Shown: positions 16,224 to 26,205 of the stretch, piece after piece
How the letters are laid out: each line of letters starts with the position of its first letter
Numbering within the stretch: the stretch's first letter is position 1
NCBI GenBank assembly: GCA_965227875.1
Contig: OZ245783.1
Location: forward strand, 3,906,001 to 3,970,000
Length of the DNA: 64,000 nt
Direction: 5' to 3'
Source of the DNA: G965227875 sp965227875
GTDB lineage: Bacteria; Pseudomonadota; Alphaproteobacteria; Rhizobiales; JAJFHC01
The notes under the pieces: generated by a model
What the model was told of the DNA's origin: nothing
Databases searched by the model: none
The model's input: the letters and a program-made list of their open reading frames with translations, nothing else
Program-made: the position numbers and the translations under genes

Positions 16224-16940
16224 ATGCGCAACCGGTATTCGTCGGCGGTGATATTCGATGTGGACGGCCCCCTGCTTGACCTGACCGAGGAGGAGGAAGA
16301 CACGTTTTTCGTGCCCTTCGAGGAGAACTGGGGGCTCACCGGCCTGTCGAGGGACTGGAACAGCTACCGCGTGCGCAACGACGAAGATATCTATGCCGAG
16401 ATTTTCGAGCGGTACGCCAGCCGACCGCCGTCCGGAGAGGAAATGGCGGCGCTGACCGCCCGGTATTTCGACGAACTCGAAACGCGAATAACGGACGGCC
16501 GGGCAACCGTCACGCAGGTTCCCGGTGCCCTCGACCTCCTGGGCGCGCTGGACGCGATGGACGTCGTGGCGCTGGGAACGGCGACCGCGAACTTCCTTCA
16601 TGCCGCCCGCGTGAGGCTGGAGCGTGCCGGCATGTGGAGCTTCCTGCAGCACTTCGCCGGGGCCGCGGACGGCGGCGGCGCGAAGCGGGAGGTCCTCGCC
16701 CGTGTCATCCGCGACCTCGGACTGCCACCCGACCGCATCGTTTTCCTCGGCGACAACCTGAACGACCTCGACGCCGGCCAGGCGAACGGGGTTCACTTCA
16801 TCGGCTTCCACGTCGAGGCGGCACGCCGTGAACGCCTGCGGGCGGCGGGTGCGGAGATCACCTGCGGCGACCACCGCGAGACCCTTGAACTGATAAAAGA
16901 TATGCTTTCGCTTCAAGGTTCCGAAACCAAATTGCGATAG
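16224..16940 (+). CDS. HAD superfamily hydrolase
   Basis: A 238-residue haloacid dehalogenase-like phosphatase. Motif I is IFDVDGPLLDL, with the nucleophile Asp and a Pro in place of the usual Thr after the Gly. A helical cap follows (about residues 20-90). Motif II is probably ALGTATANF, motif III the Lys in GGAKREVL, and motif IV FLGDNLNDLDAGQANG. Members hydrolyse phosphate esters such as phosphoglycolate. The in-frame sequence upstream of 16224 lies within the divergent promoter and coding start of the protease, so the ATG just before RNRYSSAVIFD is preferred. Substrate unknown. Confidence 0.86.
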   Translation: MRNRYSSAVIFDVDGPLLDLTEEEEDTFFVPFEENWGLTGLSRDWNSYRVRNDEDIYAEIFERYASRPPSGEEMAALTARYFDELETRITDGRATVTQVPGALDLLGALDAMDVVALGTATANFLHAARVRLERAGMWSFLQHFAGAADGGGAKREVLARVIRDLGLPPDRIVFLGDNLNDLDAGQANGVHFIGFHVEAARRERLRAAGAEITCGDHRETLELIKDMLSLQGSETKLR

Positions 16941-17010
16941 GCTGGCAAAAGGTTAGGCAACGCGGCGCCAGGATCGGAACCGCTGCCGACGAGCGAAAGG
17001 AGGCGATACA

Positions 17011-17238
17011 GTGAGACGGATCATTTCGACCGCCCTGGCGCTTGTCACACTTCTTGCCGGCCTCTGGCTGGTCGGGAGCCTCTTCGTGTCCCTGTTCGGG
17101 ACCGGTGCGGCGATGCCGCTCGCCGCCAAGGTCGTCAAGCTCGTCGCCGGCATGTTCCTCATCATACTGGGCGGGTCCTGGGTCTACGAGGACTGGCGCC
17201 ACGGAGTCGGGCCGGAAGAGCCCTCGGGTTCGGCCTGA
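17011..17238 (+). CDS. Small two-helix membrane protein
   Basis: A 75-residue protein with two hydrophobic segments (about residues 6-30 and 40-58) and a charged tail ending GVGPEEPSGSA. The start is a GTG at 17011, supported by an AGGAGG 8 nt upstream (16999-17004). No family recognised. It is probably an inner-membrane protein. It lies 70 bp after the HAD gene and 113 bp before the DapA-family gene. Confidence 0.65.
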   Translation: MRRIISTALALVTLLAGLWLVGSLFVSLFGTGAAMPLAAKVVKLVAGMFLIILGGSWVYEDWRHGVGPEEPSGSA

Positions 17239-17351
17239 AAGCTCCTCGAGGCACGCGATGTCGGCGCCGGAGAACCGACGGGTCTTGATCTGCGGCGGTT
17301 TCTGGGCGATTGGTCATGTGGAAAAATCCACACGTTCTCGGAGCCTTAATC

Positions 17352-18275
17352 GTGACAGCCCGGACTTCCCCGCTCGAAAGACCATTTCACGGCCTCTGGT
17401 CGCCCATCCTGACGCCGCTCAACCGGACCTTCTCGCCCGACCACGCGGCCTTCGTGGAGCAGGCCAGGTTCATGCTCGACAATGGATGTCACGGCATCGC
17501 GCCCTTCGGAACGACCGGGGAGGCGAACTCGTTTTCCGTCGGCGAACGGCGCGCGGCGCTCGACGCACTCGTCGAAGCGGGGATCGAACCCGCCCGCATC
17601 ATCCCCGGTACCGGATGCTGCGCCGGCCCTGACACGGTTGAGCTGACCGCCCACGCCGTGTCGCTGGGCTGCGCTGGTGTCCTCATGCTGCCGCCCTTCT
17701 ATTACAAGAACCCCTCGGAAGAGGGGCTCTACAGGGCCTTCGCCAGCGTCATCGACCTCGTGTCCGACGACCGGCTGAAGGTGCTGCTCTATCACATCCC
17801 GCCGCAGGCCCAGGTCGGCATCCCCCACGGGGTGATGCGCCACCTGATCGACGCCTACCCGGGCGTCATCGCCGGCCTGAAGGACAGCTCGGGCGACTGG
17901 GCGTCGACCGCGGCCTACATCGAGGCTTTCCCGGACCTCGACATCTTCCCCGGCGCCGAGACGTTCCTGCTCAAGGGCCTCGAGGCGGGCGCCTCGGGCT
18001 GCATTTCCGCGACCGCCAACGTGAACCCGGCGGGCATACGCGCGATCTTCGACGCTTTCGTCGAAGGGACCGATGCGACCGCGCACCAGGAGAAGGCCTT
18101 CGCCATCCGCAAGACCTTCGAGGGCTTCCCCGTGATACCGGCGATGAAACGCCTGATCGCCGAACGCAGGGGCAAGCCGGAATGGGCCCAGCCGAGGCCG
18201 CCCTTCCTGCCTCTGCCGGACGAGAAATGGACGGAACTGGACCGGGCGGTGTCGTCCTACGAGCTCTCGATCTGA
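17352..18275 (+). CDS. Dihydrodipicolinate synthase/N-acetylneuraminate lyase family aldolase
   Basis: A ~307-residue TIM-barrel aldolase of the DapA family. The GTTGE motif (PFGTTGEANSFS) and Schiff-base Lys177 in VIAGLKDSSGD are visible, and YHIPPQ supplies the catalytic Tyr. The family includes DapA, NanA, KdgD and other 2-oxo acid lyases; small differences, such as CCAGPDTVELT and a Tyr-Tyr-Lys-Asn segment, point to a catabolic paralogue rather than lysine synthesis, but the substrate is uncertain. The GTG at 17352 has GGAG upstream; ATG codons at 17310 and 17316 in the same frame would add 12-14 residues without an SD. It stands alone. Confidence 0.85.
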   Translation: MTARTSPLERPFHGLWSPILTPLNRTFSPDHAAFVEQARFMLDNGCHGIAPFGTTGEANSFSVGERRAALDALVEAGIEPARIIPGTGCCAGPDTVELTAHAVSLGCAGVLMLPPFYYKNPSEEGLYRAFASVIDLVSDDRLKVLLYHIPPQAQVGIPHGVMRHLIDAYPGVIAGLKDSSGDWASTAAYIEAFPDLDIFPGAETFLLKGLEAGASGCISATANVNPAGIRAIFDAFVEGTDATAHQEKAFAIRKTFEGFPVIPAMKRLIAERRGKPEWAQPRPPFLPLPDEKWTELDRAVSSYELSI

Positions 18276-18365
18276 CATCGACGGAACGCTTTCGCCAGCG
18301 TTAACGAACCGTAAATCCCTGTGCCCGTAGCCTTGTCGTTCCTGTGGCAGATGCTGAGGTTCGAT

Positions 18366-18593
18366 ATGTCGGGTACCATGATTGTCTGGCGTCAACACCA
18401 TCAGTTCGGCGACGGCCGATCCTACGCCGTTGAACTCCTGAACGAGGCAGGCGAGGGGGTCCAGTCGTGGAGTTGCCCGAACGCCTCGAGCCTCGTGCGG
18501 TCCATCCGGACGCTCATCGAATCGCCCTCTGCGGTGCTCGATGCCCTCCACAAGCCCGGCGACACCTGGCGCGGACGCATCGGTCTGACCTGA
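18366..18593 (+). CDS. Small hypothetical protein
   Basis: A 75-residue frame opening MSGTMIVWRQHHQFGDGRSY. GAGG lies about 6 nt before the ATG. It has a short beta-rich start and a Ser-Leu-Val-Arg-Ser helix, with no recognised domain. Codon use resembles neighbours, so it is probably real. An in-frame ATG at 18321-type position would extend it without SD support. Confidence 0.5.
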   Translation: MSGTMIVWRQHHQFGDGRSYAVELLNEAGEGVQSWSCPNASSLVRSIRTLIESPSAVLDALHKPGDTWRGRIGLT

Positions 18594-18737
18594 CCGAAAA
18601 GCCGTCCTCGACGATCCCGACACTTCTCTCCGACGGATGCGACCGGTGACCAAACCGGTTTGTCTGCGCGCGCATTGATGTACAATTCGCGAGTCGGCCG
18701 TTGCGCGGGCTCCCCGCATTCCAGGAGGATCACAATC

Positions 18738-19028
18738 ATGATGCAGTTCGATTTCAGCAGACAACTCGAAAGCCAGGTGCGCGTCTGGGAAGCCCAGATC
18801 CGCGAATACCAGGCCCAGATGCAGAATGCCGGGACCCAGATGCGGTCCGACTACGAAAAGGCCATCGCCGAGATGCAGAAGAACATCGACAAGGCGCAGG
18901 ACATGCTGAAGGACGTCCAGGCCGCGAACGAAACCGCGTGGTCGGACCTCAGTTCCGCTTCGCTCAAGGCGTTCGAGCAACTGCAGCAGGGCTGGGCCGA
19001 CGCGCTGAGCCGGTACAAGAAAGACTGA
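18738..19028 (+). CDS. Small coiled-coil protein
   Basis: A 96-residue, almost wholly helical protein starting MMQFDFSRQLESQVRVWE. Gln, Glu and Lys recur in heptad-like spacing through about residue 65 (IREYQAQMQNAGTQMRSDYE), indicating a coiled coil. GGAGG at about 18724 gives a clear start; in-frame codons upstream from 18660 lack support. The composition resembles phasins or other surface-coating helical proteins, but no motif settles this. It lies 60 bp before a membrane protein gene in the same direction and may be co-transcribed. Confidence 0.7.
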   Translation: MMQFDFSRQLESQVRVWEAQIREYQAQMQNAGTQMRSDYEKAIAEMQKNIDKAQDMLKDVQAANETAWSDLSSASLKAFEQLQQGWADALSRYKKD

Positions 19029-19088
19029 CGGTTTTCCCGGTCCGGTCCCGCCGGACGACATGACTCAATCCAGACTGGAGAACACAAC

Positions 19089-19859
19089 GTGTCCGAAACC
19101 CAAGATGCGTCGGTGCCGCTCGGCGTCGGTAATCTCGTAAAACAGACGATCACGACCATATTCGCCAATCTGGGCGTCTTTATTCCTCTGGCCCTGATCG
19201 GTTTCGTGCCTGTCATCCTTCTCGTGATGATCGGGTTCTGGGTGCTGGCGTCGTCGGGCGACACCACGATGCTCATCGTGTTCGGTGTGCTCGTCTTCCT
19301 GCTGATGATGGTGGCGACCATGCTGGTGAACGCCTTCATCGCCGAGGCGACGTTCCGGGTGCGGACGAACAGCCGGCGCAGCATGGGCGAGTATGTCGCC
19401 AGCGTCATGCCGCGCATCGTGCCGATCATGCTCACCGCGCTGCTGGTGATCCTGATCTTCATCGGCGGCACCCTACTTCTGGTGGTGCCCGGCATCATCG
19501 CCATGATCGTCTATTACGTCACGATACCGGCCTGCGTCGTGGAACACCTCGGACCGCGCGACGCGCTGCGCCGGAGCAGCGCGCTGACCAAGGGGTATCG
19601 CTGGCCGCTCTTCGGTTTCTTCGTCATCCTGACGATCATCAACGGCGTGATAGTCGCCGTGTTCCAGTTCGGATTCGGCTTTCTCGAACAGGCGGCCGGG
19701 ATGGACCTGCTCGCCACCATCGGCATGGGCCTCGGCGACATACTGGGCAACTTCCTGTCGGTCATCCTGGGTGGTGTCGCGACGGCGCTGACCTATGCGC
19801 GCTTGAGAGAGATCAAGGACGGTCTGGGCCAGCAGGAACTGGCGTCGGTCTTCGACTGA
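19089..19859 (+). CDS. Polytopic membrane protein resembling the GDPD membrane domain
   Basis: A 256-residue protein with about five or six membrane segments. The stretch LLVVPGIIAMIVYYVTIPAC followed by HLGPRDALRRSSALTKGYRW matches the membrane domain found N-terminal to some glycerophosphodiester phosphodiesterases and in related stand-alone proteins: a transmembrane strand, then a conserved acidic/Arg-rich loop with SxxLTKG. No catalytic domain is attached. The start is a GTG at 19089. It converges on the RDD gene, whose stop follows directly at 19860. Function unknown. Confidence 0.65.
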   Translation: MSETQDASVPLGVGNLVKQTITTIFANLGVFIPLALIGFVPVILLVMIGFWVLASSGDTTMLIVFGVLVFLLMMVATMLVNAFIAEATFRVRTNSRRSMGEYVASVMPRIVPIMLTALLVILIFIGGTLLLVVPGIIAMIVYYVTIPACVVEHLGPRDALRRSSALTKGYRWPLFGFFVILTIINGVIVAVFQFGFGFLEQAAGMDLLATIGMGLGDILGNFLSVILGGVATALTYARLREIKDGLGQQELASVFD

Positions 19860-20768
19860 TCACCCCGTCATGTGTTCCGGCGCGCCGTCCGCCGGCGCGT
19901 CGGCGGCACGGTAGTGCTTGTCCTCGCGGCGCTCGCCGAACATCTGCCGCTGTTCGAGGTGGGCGCGCTGGGCGGCGTAGAAGGCTTCCAGGAACCGGTC
20001 GGCATCGCTGTCGCGCACGGTGGATTCGTAGCCGATCTTCCGGATGATCCGGCGCGTGATGTCGCGCCGGACCTTTTGCCGGTCCGGCCGGTTCTCGTTG
20101 CGCAGGACATCTTCCAGCACCTGGAGTTCGTAGGCGCCATAGGCGTCCAGATGCCGCGCGCTGAACTGGAAGTCGTGCCCCGCCTGGGCGAGTTCGCCGT
20201 CGAGAACCGGTTTCGGCCGGTACAGCACGATGGTGCCGGCGATCATGTCGCCCGCGCGCATCCGGTAGGCGTTGAAGAAGGGCAGGGCGAGCACGACGGC
20301 AAGCCAGATGGCGTAGAGCCAGTATTGCGGGTCGACCTCTTCGGAAAACGTGATGATGAGCAGGAGGCTCATCGGAATGAAAACCTCGATCTCGCGCATC
20401 AGGTTGCGGGCCACGACGGCGCCGGCGTGGAGTTCGCCGCCCTTCCTGTCCACGACCTGCAGCTTCAGCGCGCGCTTGCCGGGCGTGCGGCCCTGCCAGA
20501 GCAATTCGAAGAAGATGTAGTAGGGCGCGCGCACGAAGAACATCAGCAGGATGATCACGGAGAACAGTCCGTCGAGATCCCGGCCGACCCCGGTGGTGAA
20601 CACCACCGTGAGGATGACGGCGATCACCGCGCCATGGCCGAGCATGATGTCGATGATCAGCGCCGCAAAGCGGTCGCCCATGCCCGCAAGATCCATGCGA
20701 AGCGGTACGCCCTCCGGCGTCACCAGGGTCACGACCCTCTTGGCGCCGCGTTTCTCGACGGTAGTCAC
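19860..20768 (-). CDS. RDD family membrane protein
   Basis: A 302-residue last gene of the MoxR operon. RDD signatures are present: GMGDRFAALIIDIMLG with Arg-x6-Asp in the first helix, and WQGRTPGKRALKLQVVDRKG after the second. About five transmembrane segments are followed by a ~100-residue soluble tail (from about 205) rich in charged helices. The start is a GTG at 20768 that overlaps the stop of the SpoIIM-like gene (20765), so translation is coupled. RDD proteins are thought to act in ion or solute movement across the membrane; the partners here suggest it is part of a MoxR-linked membrane assembly. Confidence 0.85.
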   Translation of the reverse strand: MTTVEKRGAKRVVTLVTPEGVPLRMDLAGMGDRFAALIIDIMLGHGAVIAVILTVVFTTGVGRDLDGLFSVIILLMFFVRAPYYIFFELLWQGRTPGKRALKLQVVDRKGGELHAGAVVARNLMREIEVFIPMSLLLIITFSEEVDPQYWLYAIWLAVVLALPFFNAYRMRAGDMIAGTIVLYRPKPVLDGELAQAGHDFQFSARHLDAYGAYELQVLEDVLRNENRPDRQKVRRDITRRIIRKIGYESTVRDSDADRFLEAFYAAQRAHLEQRQMFGERREDKHYRAADAPADGAPEHMTG

Positions 20769-21841
20769 GGCTCTTCTTCCTCGTCCACGGCGCCGCGGCC
20801 GGCAAGGGCGAAATAGGCGAACCAGAGGCCGCCGGCCACGAACCCGATGGTGAAGCGTGCGGTTATGTCCTGCACCCAGCTTCTGAAAACGCCCTCGAGG
20901 ACAGCCGCGCAGATGAGCATGAGCATGGCGCCGATGGCGGCCTGTGCGGCGAGCGGTCCCTCTCGGGCAAGTGCGTCCATCCGGCTCAGTCTGCCGGGGA
21001 AAAGTATGGTGGCGCCGAGGCGGACACCCGCCGCCGCCGCGAGGACGATGGCCCCGAGTTCGGTTATGCCGTGTATCGACAGCCACGCCAGCACGTCGAC
21101 GAGCAGTCCGCGGCTGTCGAACAGGGCGATGAAGGTGCCGAGAATGAGCCCGTTGTGAACCACCAGAAGGAAGGTCGGCGCCGTCAGCGCAAACCCCAGC
21201 GCGAACATGAGGAACGAGACCCGCGTGTTGTTCGTGAACAGGAAGGAGGTGAACACCTGCCAGCTCTGGTCGAACACCGAACCCGACGGGTAGAGCGTGG
21301 CGTAGAGTTCATCACGGCTGCTGGCGATATTGCGTCCCGACGCCATGCTCTCGGGCATGAGCAGCGTGTACCAGCTGATGTCGTTGCGGGTCATGATGAA
21401 GGCGGTGACCGACGAGGCGACGAGCAGAAGCGCCACGATCGCCACGAGCCAGCCCTGTCGGCGAACGGCCTGCGGCAGGCCGCGGGCCAGGAAACCCGCG
21501 ATCATCGGGCCCATGGGCTTGCGGGGCCCGTAGACGTAGAAATAGGCCCGCGCGGCCAGAGCCTCGAGGTAGTCGAGCAGGTTCCGGTCAAGCGAGATCG
21601 ACCGGGCGACGGAAAGTGACGAGATGGTACTGCGATAGAGGTTCGGCAGGCGGATGACGTCGTGGGTCGACAACGAACGCAGGCCCGACCGTTCGATCCG
21701 TTCCAGGAGGCCCTCGAGCTCCTGCCAGCTTGCTTCGCGCTCGCGCCGGAAGGTCACGCTCCGCATATGGGCGAGCCGGGCCGCATCGCCGTTTTCGGCC
21801 GCGGGTGGCGTGACGTCGCGATCGGCTTCGTGCGCCATCAC
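20765..21841 (-). CDS. SpoIIM-like (stage II sporulation protein M family) membrane protein
   Basis: A 358-residue protein. The first ~110 residues are helical and soluble (WQELEGLLERIERSGLRSL); the rest holds about six membrane segments with NNTRVSFLMFALG, LLVVHNGLILG and SIHGITELGAIVL, all typical of the SpoIIM/DUF95 family. In Bacillus SpoIIM belongs to a peptidoglycan-remodelling complex; in proteobacteria such proteins occur in MoxR operons without sporulation. It overlaps DUF58 by 4 bases (ATGA) and the RDD gene by 4, so all are coupled. Its role is probably in envelope assembly, by analogy. Confidence 0.88.
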   Translation of the reverse strand: MMAHEADRDVTPPAAENGDAARLAHMRSVTFRREREASWQELEGLLERIERSGLRSLSTHDVIRLPNLYRSTISSLSVARSISLDRNLLDYLEALAARAYFYVYGPRKPMGPMIAGFLARGLPQAVRRQGWLVAIVALLLVASSVTAFIMTRNDISWYTLLMPESMASGRNIASSRDELYATLYPSGSVFDQSWQVFTSFLFTNNTRVSFLMFALGFALTAPTFLLVVHNGLILGTFIALFDSRGLLVDVLAWLSIHGITELGAIVLAAAAGVRLGATILFPGRLSRMDALAREGPLAAQAAIGAMLMLICAAVLEGVFRSWVQDITARFTIGFVAGGLWFAYFALAGRGAVDEEEEP

Positions 21842-23147
21842 AGCAACTCCCTCTGCTTGACCGAAAGATATCCGTTGATGAGTTGCGGGCTGACCTCGTT
21901 GGCGGGTACGTCGAGGACGAAGATCCCAAGCCTTCTGAGTTTCTCGAACACGACGGTCCTGTCCTGGAGAAACTCGTCGGCGACGACCGCCTCCGCGACG
22001 TCGTCGAAGGAGGCGGGGGCCTCGTCCATCAGCCGGTGCAGCAGCGGATCGCGCAGGCAGACGAAAAGCACGAGGTGGCGCTGGGAGAGCAGGCGCATGT
22101 TGTCGAGCAGGAGTTCCGCCGAAACCGTGTCGACGAAGTCCGTGAAGAGCACCACGAGGCTCCGGCGGTTCAGGCGGGAAGAAAGATCGGTCAGGCCGAG
22201 CGTGAAATTGCTCTCCGTGGTGCTGTACCGGAGCCGGGCGGCGTGCAGACGGAAGTGCCCGAAGGCTGACTGGCCGCGCACCGGCCGGGCGAAGGTGCCG
22301 GTGTTTTCGTCGAAGGAATAGAGCCCGACGAGATCGCCGCTCGACAGGGCCAGCGACGCCAGCTTGAGCCCGGCATTGATGGCGTGGTCGAGCTTCGGCA
22401 TGCCGTCCACGGCCTCGGCCATGAGGTGTCCCGTATCGAACGCGATGATGACGTTGTGATTGCGTTCCGCCTTCATCTCCTTGACGAGGATCTTGCGGTG
22501 ACGCGCCGACTGCTTCCAGTCGACATACCGCGTGTCGAGGCCCGGAACGAATTCCCTCAGGGCTTCGAATTCGGAGCCGTCGCCGTGGAACCGCTGCTGT
22601 TTCTGGCCGAAGTCGCGCGACAGCTTGTGGAGCTCCAAGGCCATGCGGCGCACCGCGGCCACGTTGGGGGCCACCGTCGTCACCCTGTCAAGGGCGCGCC
22701 GGATGCGGCGTTCGCAAAGGCCGAGCGGTCCGCCCTGTCGCATCCAGAGGCCGGTCAGACGGATCTCGCCCCGGCGCAGGGGCGCAAACGGGATCTCGAG
22801 GGAGCCGGTCCCCCTGCCGGGAAGCTGGATCTTGCGGCTTCCGGTCTGGCGGACCGGCCCGTCCAGTTCGACGACCGTTTCGATAAGTCCGGATCCGGTT
22901 CTCCCGGTTCTCGACAGGCTCACGCTGACCGCCGCCTCGTCGCCGATGCCGGTCTCTTGCGGGATGTCGACGTCGCTCGCAGGCGGCGGTTCCATAAACA
23001 GCACCAGCATGTCGAACGCGATGACGAGGGCCACGGCCGCGGCGGCGGCCGCGCAATAGATCCAGAGGTCCGGCTCGAATGCCGTCGCGGCCATCATCGC
23101 GGGCAGGCCGGCGCCGAAAAGGAGGACGGCTCTGGGGCGGGGCAGGA

Positions 23148-23151
<4 letters not shown>
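21838..23151 (-). CDS. DUF58 domain protein (vWA-like, MoxR-associated)
   Basis: A 437-residue protein with two N-terminal membrane segments (about residues 8-25 and 30-50), a beta-rich region, and the DUF58 core REFVPGLDTRYVDWKQSARH at about 204-223, followed by a von Willebrand A-like fold with IIAFDTGHLMAE (an altered MIDAS: D-T-G-H rather than D-x-S-x-S). DUF58 proteins work with MoxR ATPases, probably as membrane-anchored client or adaptor. It overlaps moxR by 4 bases upstream and the SpoIIM-like gene by 4 downstream. Confidence 0.9.
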
Positions 23152-24093
<942 letters not shown>

Positions 24094-24104
<11 letters not shown>

Positions 24105-25326
24105 GGATCATCCTTTTCTTCCAGTCGAATATTCGCGCGGCTTCACGCTTGAGTTCGATTCTCTGGCGAGCGGCCGACATGTTGCTCACGCGGGCGGAAA
24201 TGCGGGCGAGTTCGTTCTCTTCCGTGACACTGCGAGCGGCCCCCACGCGGTCGAGCCAGGTGACGAGGGCATCACCCTCGAGGTTCTCCGGCGCATGGTT
24301 CCGGCGCGTGGCGTCCCGGATGCTGGCGCCGAGGTAACGCCTGATGATCTCGCCGTCCTGGCCCGCCAAGCGCAGCAGTCCGGCTGCCGCCGCGATGAGT
24401 TCCGCGCGGCCCGTCACCAGCAGTTCGCTGTGGGCGCGGAACACGGGCCCGAATCTCGGTGCTGCGGCCCACAGCGCGAGGATGAGCACCAGCACCCCGT
24501 AGATCAGGATGTAGTAGAGCGGGGCCTGCAGAAGAACCGCAAGGAAGTTTCGAGGCGCCTGGACCGCGCCCGCGCGGGTTTCGTCGAAGACGAACACGGC
24601 ATCCCGGTCGACTCTGTCGAGGAAGCGGTCGATGACCGCGATGTGCTCGGGATCGGCAAATGACCGGTTGTTGAGAATGTCGGGGTCGCTGACCACCCAC
24701 ACGCGTCGGCGTTTGTCCTCCAGAAGGCCGACGAGCGTGCCGCTTTCGTTGGAGAGCACCGGCTTGATGCGTTGCGAAACGACGAGCTGGCGCTCCGTGT
24801 CGTCCTGCTCGATGACGGTGCGGCCGTCACCGTCATTGATGGCGGCACGACTGGTCGTCACCGAAGCGTCCGGTTCGAGGATTTTCAGCGTGCTCAGGAT
24901 ACGGCTGCGCGAAACCGGCCCCACCGATGCCAGCCATCCCCGCGGTCCGGCCCGGCCCATGGTGCGCTTGGGCAGCACCAGTATCGTCACGGATCGTTCG
25001 AGCTGCTTGCGCAGATGAGCCTGGCGGGCCTTTGAAACGCCGACCGAGGGTTCCGTCAGGACCCGGATCTGGCGGACAGGTGCCCCGGCGGGGCCCGCGG
25101 GATCGTATCGCCGACGGATGACCGTATGCCCGCGCTCCCTGAGATAGGCGGCGAGACCGGCGTAGCCGATGACCGACTTCGACATCATGCCCGGTCCGTA
25201 CCGGTCCCGGAAGCCCAGGGTGCGGTCCGGCCCGAGCGTGACGATGACCGCGGCGAGAAAGGCGAGCAGGCCGACGCCGATCAGGCCGAAGACGATCTTC
25301 GGAGAGATGCCTCCTCCATCAGCCAT
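24094..25326 (-). CDS. DUF4350-domain membrane protein
   Basis: A 410-residue protein. An N-terminal membrane segment (about residues 10-30) precedes GPGMMSKSVIGYAGLAAYLR and RRYDPAG, the DUF4350 pattern, a soluble extracytoplasmic domain related to type 1 glutamine amidotransferase-like folds, and then a second membrane segment near 262-282 (LYYILIYGVLVLILALWA). The C-terminal third is cytoplasmic and helical. Such proteins recur beside DUF4129, MoxR and DUF58. It overlaps DUF4129 by 8 bases and moxR by 11. Biochemical function unknown. Confidence 0.82.
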
Positions 25327-26014
25327 GCTGCCTGACCTCCCGCGCGCCCACCAGATGACGGAAGGCCTCGAGGCAGCGTTCGAACTGCTCGCGGCTGACG
25401 TCGAGACCTCCGAAATGGCTTCTCTCGACCTGCTCGATGATCACCGCCAGATTGTCTTCGCGGTCGGGCGAAAGGTCCAGCCGGTCCATGACCTCGCGGC
25501 TGGTGAAGGCGTCAGACAGATGAAAGTCGAGGGAGGGCTTGATGATCGCGATGGCCTCGATGAGCATGCGGTGCACGGCCTGTGCGAAATCGGTGCTCGC
25601 AGAAAGTTCCTCGATGAGACGGCGAATGTAGTCGCCGATATTGCCATGCGCGTGCGCCTCTCTGATTCGCTTGATGTCCGCTTCGGGCGTCTTCTGCTTG
25701 CGCGAGGTGTCCAGCGTCAGGCCCCGGCGCTGCATTTCCCTGCCGACGGTGACGATCACGAGAACCACGAAGGCGGCAATGAGAAGGTAGGACACCCAGC
25801 CGGGGATGGAGATGCGGACTTTCTTCCTCGTGGTCTCGACCTTTTCCGTCTTCGGAAGCTCGGTTTGCAGGCGGAGATCCTTCACGATCGCTTCGGCCTG
25901 CGAGACATCCGCCAGAACCGTGCCCGACAGGACCGGGGCACAGACGAGCATCGCCAGGACCACGAACACGCCTGGGTATCGGAGAATTCGCATTTTGCGG
26001 CGATGTTCCTGCAT
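25319..26014 (-). CDS. DUF4129-domain protein, first gene of the MoxR operon
   Basis: A 231-residue protein with an N-terminal signal or membrane segment (YPGVFVVLAMLVCAPVLSGT), an extracytoplasmic loop, a second membrane segment at about residues 75-95 (VSYLLIAAFVVLVIVTV) and a C-terminal cytoplasmic helical domain with SDAFTSREVMDRLD and FGGLDVSREQFERCLEAFR, as in DUF4129. Members occur beside transglutaminase-like proteins or in MoxR operons. It is first of six overlapping leftward genes. The ATG at 26014 is preceded by a hairpin-forming repeat at 26029-26058. Confidence 0.78.
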   Translation of the reverse strand: MQEHRRKMRILRYPGVFVVLAMLVCAPVLSGTVLADVSQAEAIVKDLRLQTELPKTEKVETTRKKVRISIPGWVSYLLIAAFVVLVIVTVGREMQRRGLTLDTSRKQKTPEADIKRIREAHAHGNIGDYIRRLIEELSASTDFAQAVHRMLIEAIAIIKPSLDFHLSDAFTSREVMDRLDLSPDREDNLAVIIEQVERSHFGGLDVSREQFERCLEAFRHLVGAREVRQHG

Positions 26015-26028
26015 GCACCCGGAAGAAC

Positions 26029-26058
26029 CGCATTTTCCGCGCCAAACGCGAAAATGCG
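26029..26058 (-). promoter_or_regulatory. Inverted repeat ahead of the MoxR operon
   Basis: CGCATTTTCCGCG (26029-26041) and CGCGAAAATGCG (26047-26058) form an inverted repeat with a single bulged C, 15 bp upstream of the first gene of the MoxR operon. A further CGCATTTT occurs at 25989. It may be an operator or leader hairpin. Confidence 0.35.
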
Positions 26059-26205
26059 TGAGAAGCCTCGATTCGACAGACTGCGACCTTAGCCTTTCGC
26101 GGTCCCGTCGTCTTGGCCTTTGCAGTGGAACATAAACGTTGTGTTATTCCCGCATTTGGCGTTCATGGAACCGAGCGGGTCTCGAACGTTTCGGCGGGAG
26201 CAATC

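Noticed and set aside
17346..19061. A 571-codon frame on the - strand
   Set aside because: It is the complement of the DapA-family aldolase and two small genes, whose motifs and ribosome sites are clear on the + strand.
19089..19859. A full glycerophosphodiester phosphodiesterase
   Set aside because: Only the membrane part is seen; the catalytic TIM-barrel domain with its His and Glu residues is missing.
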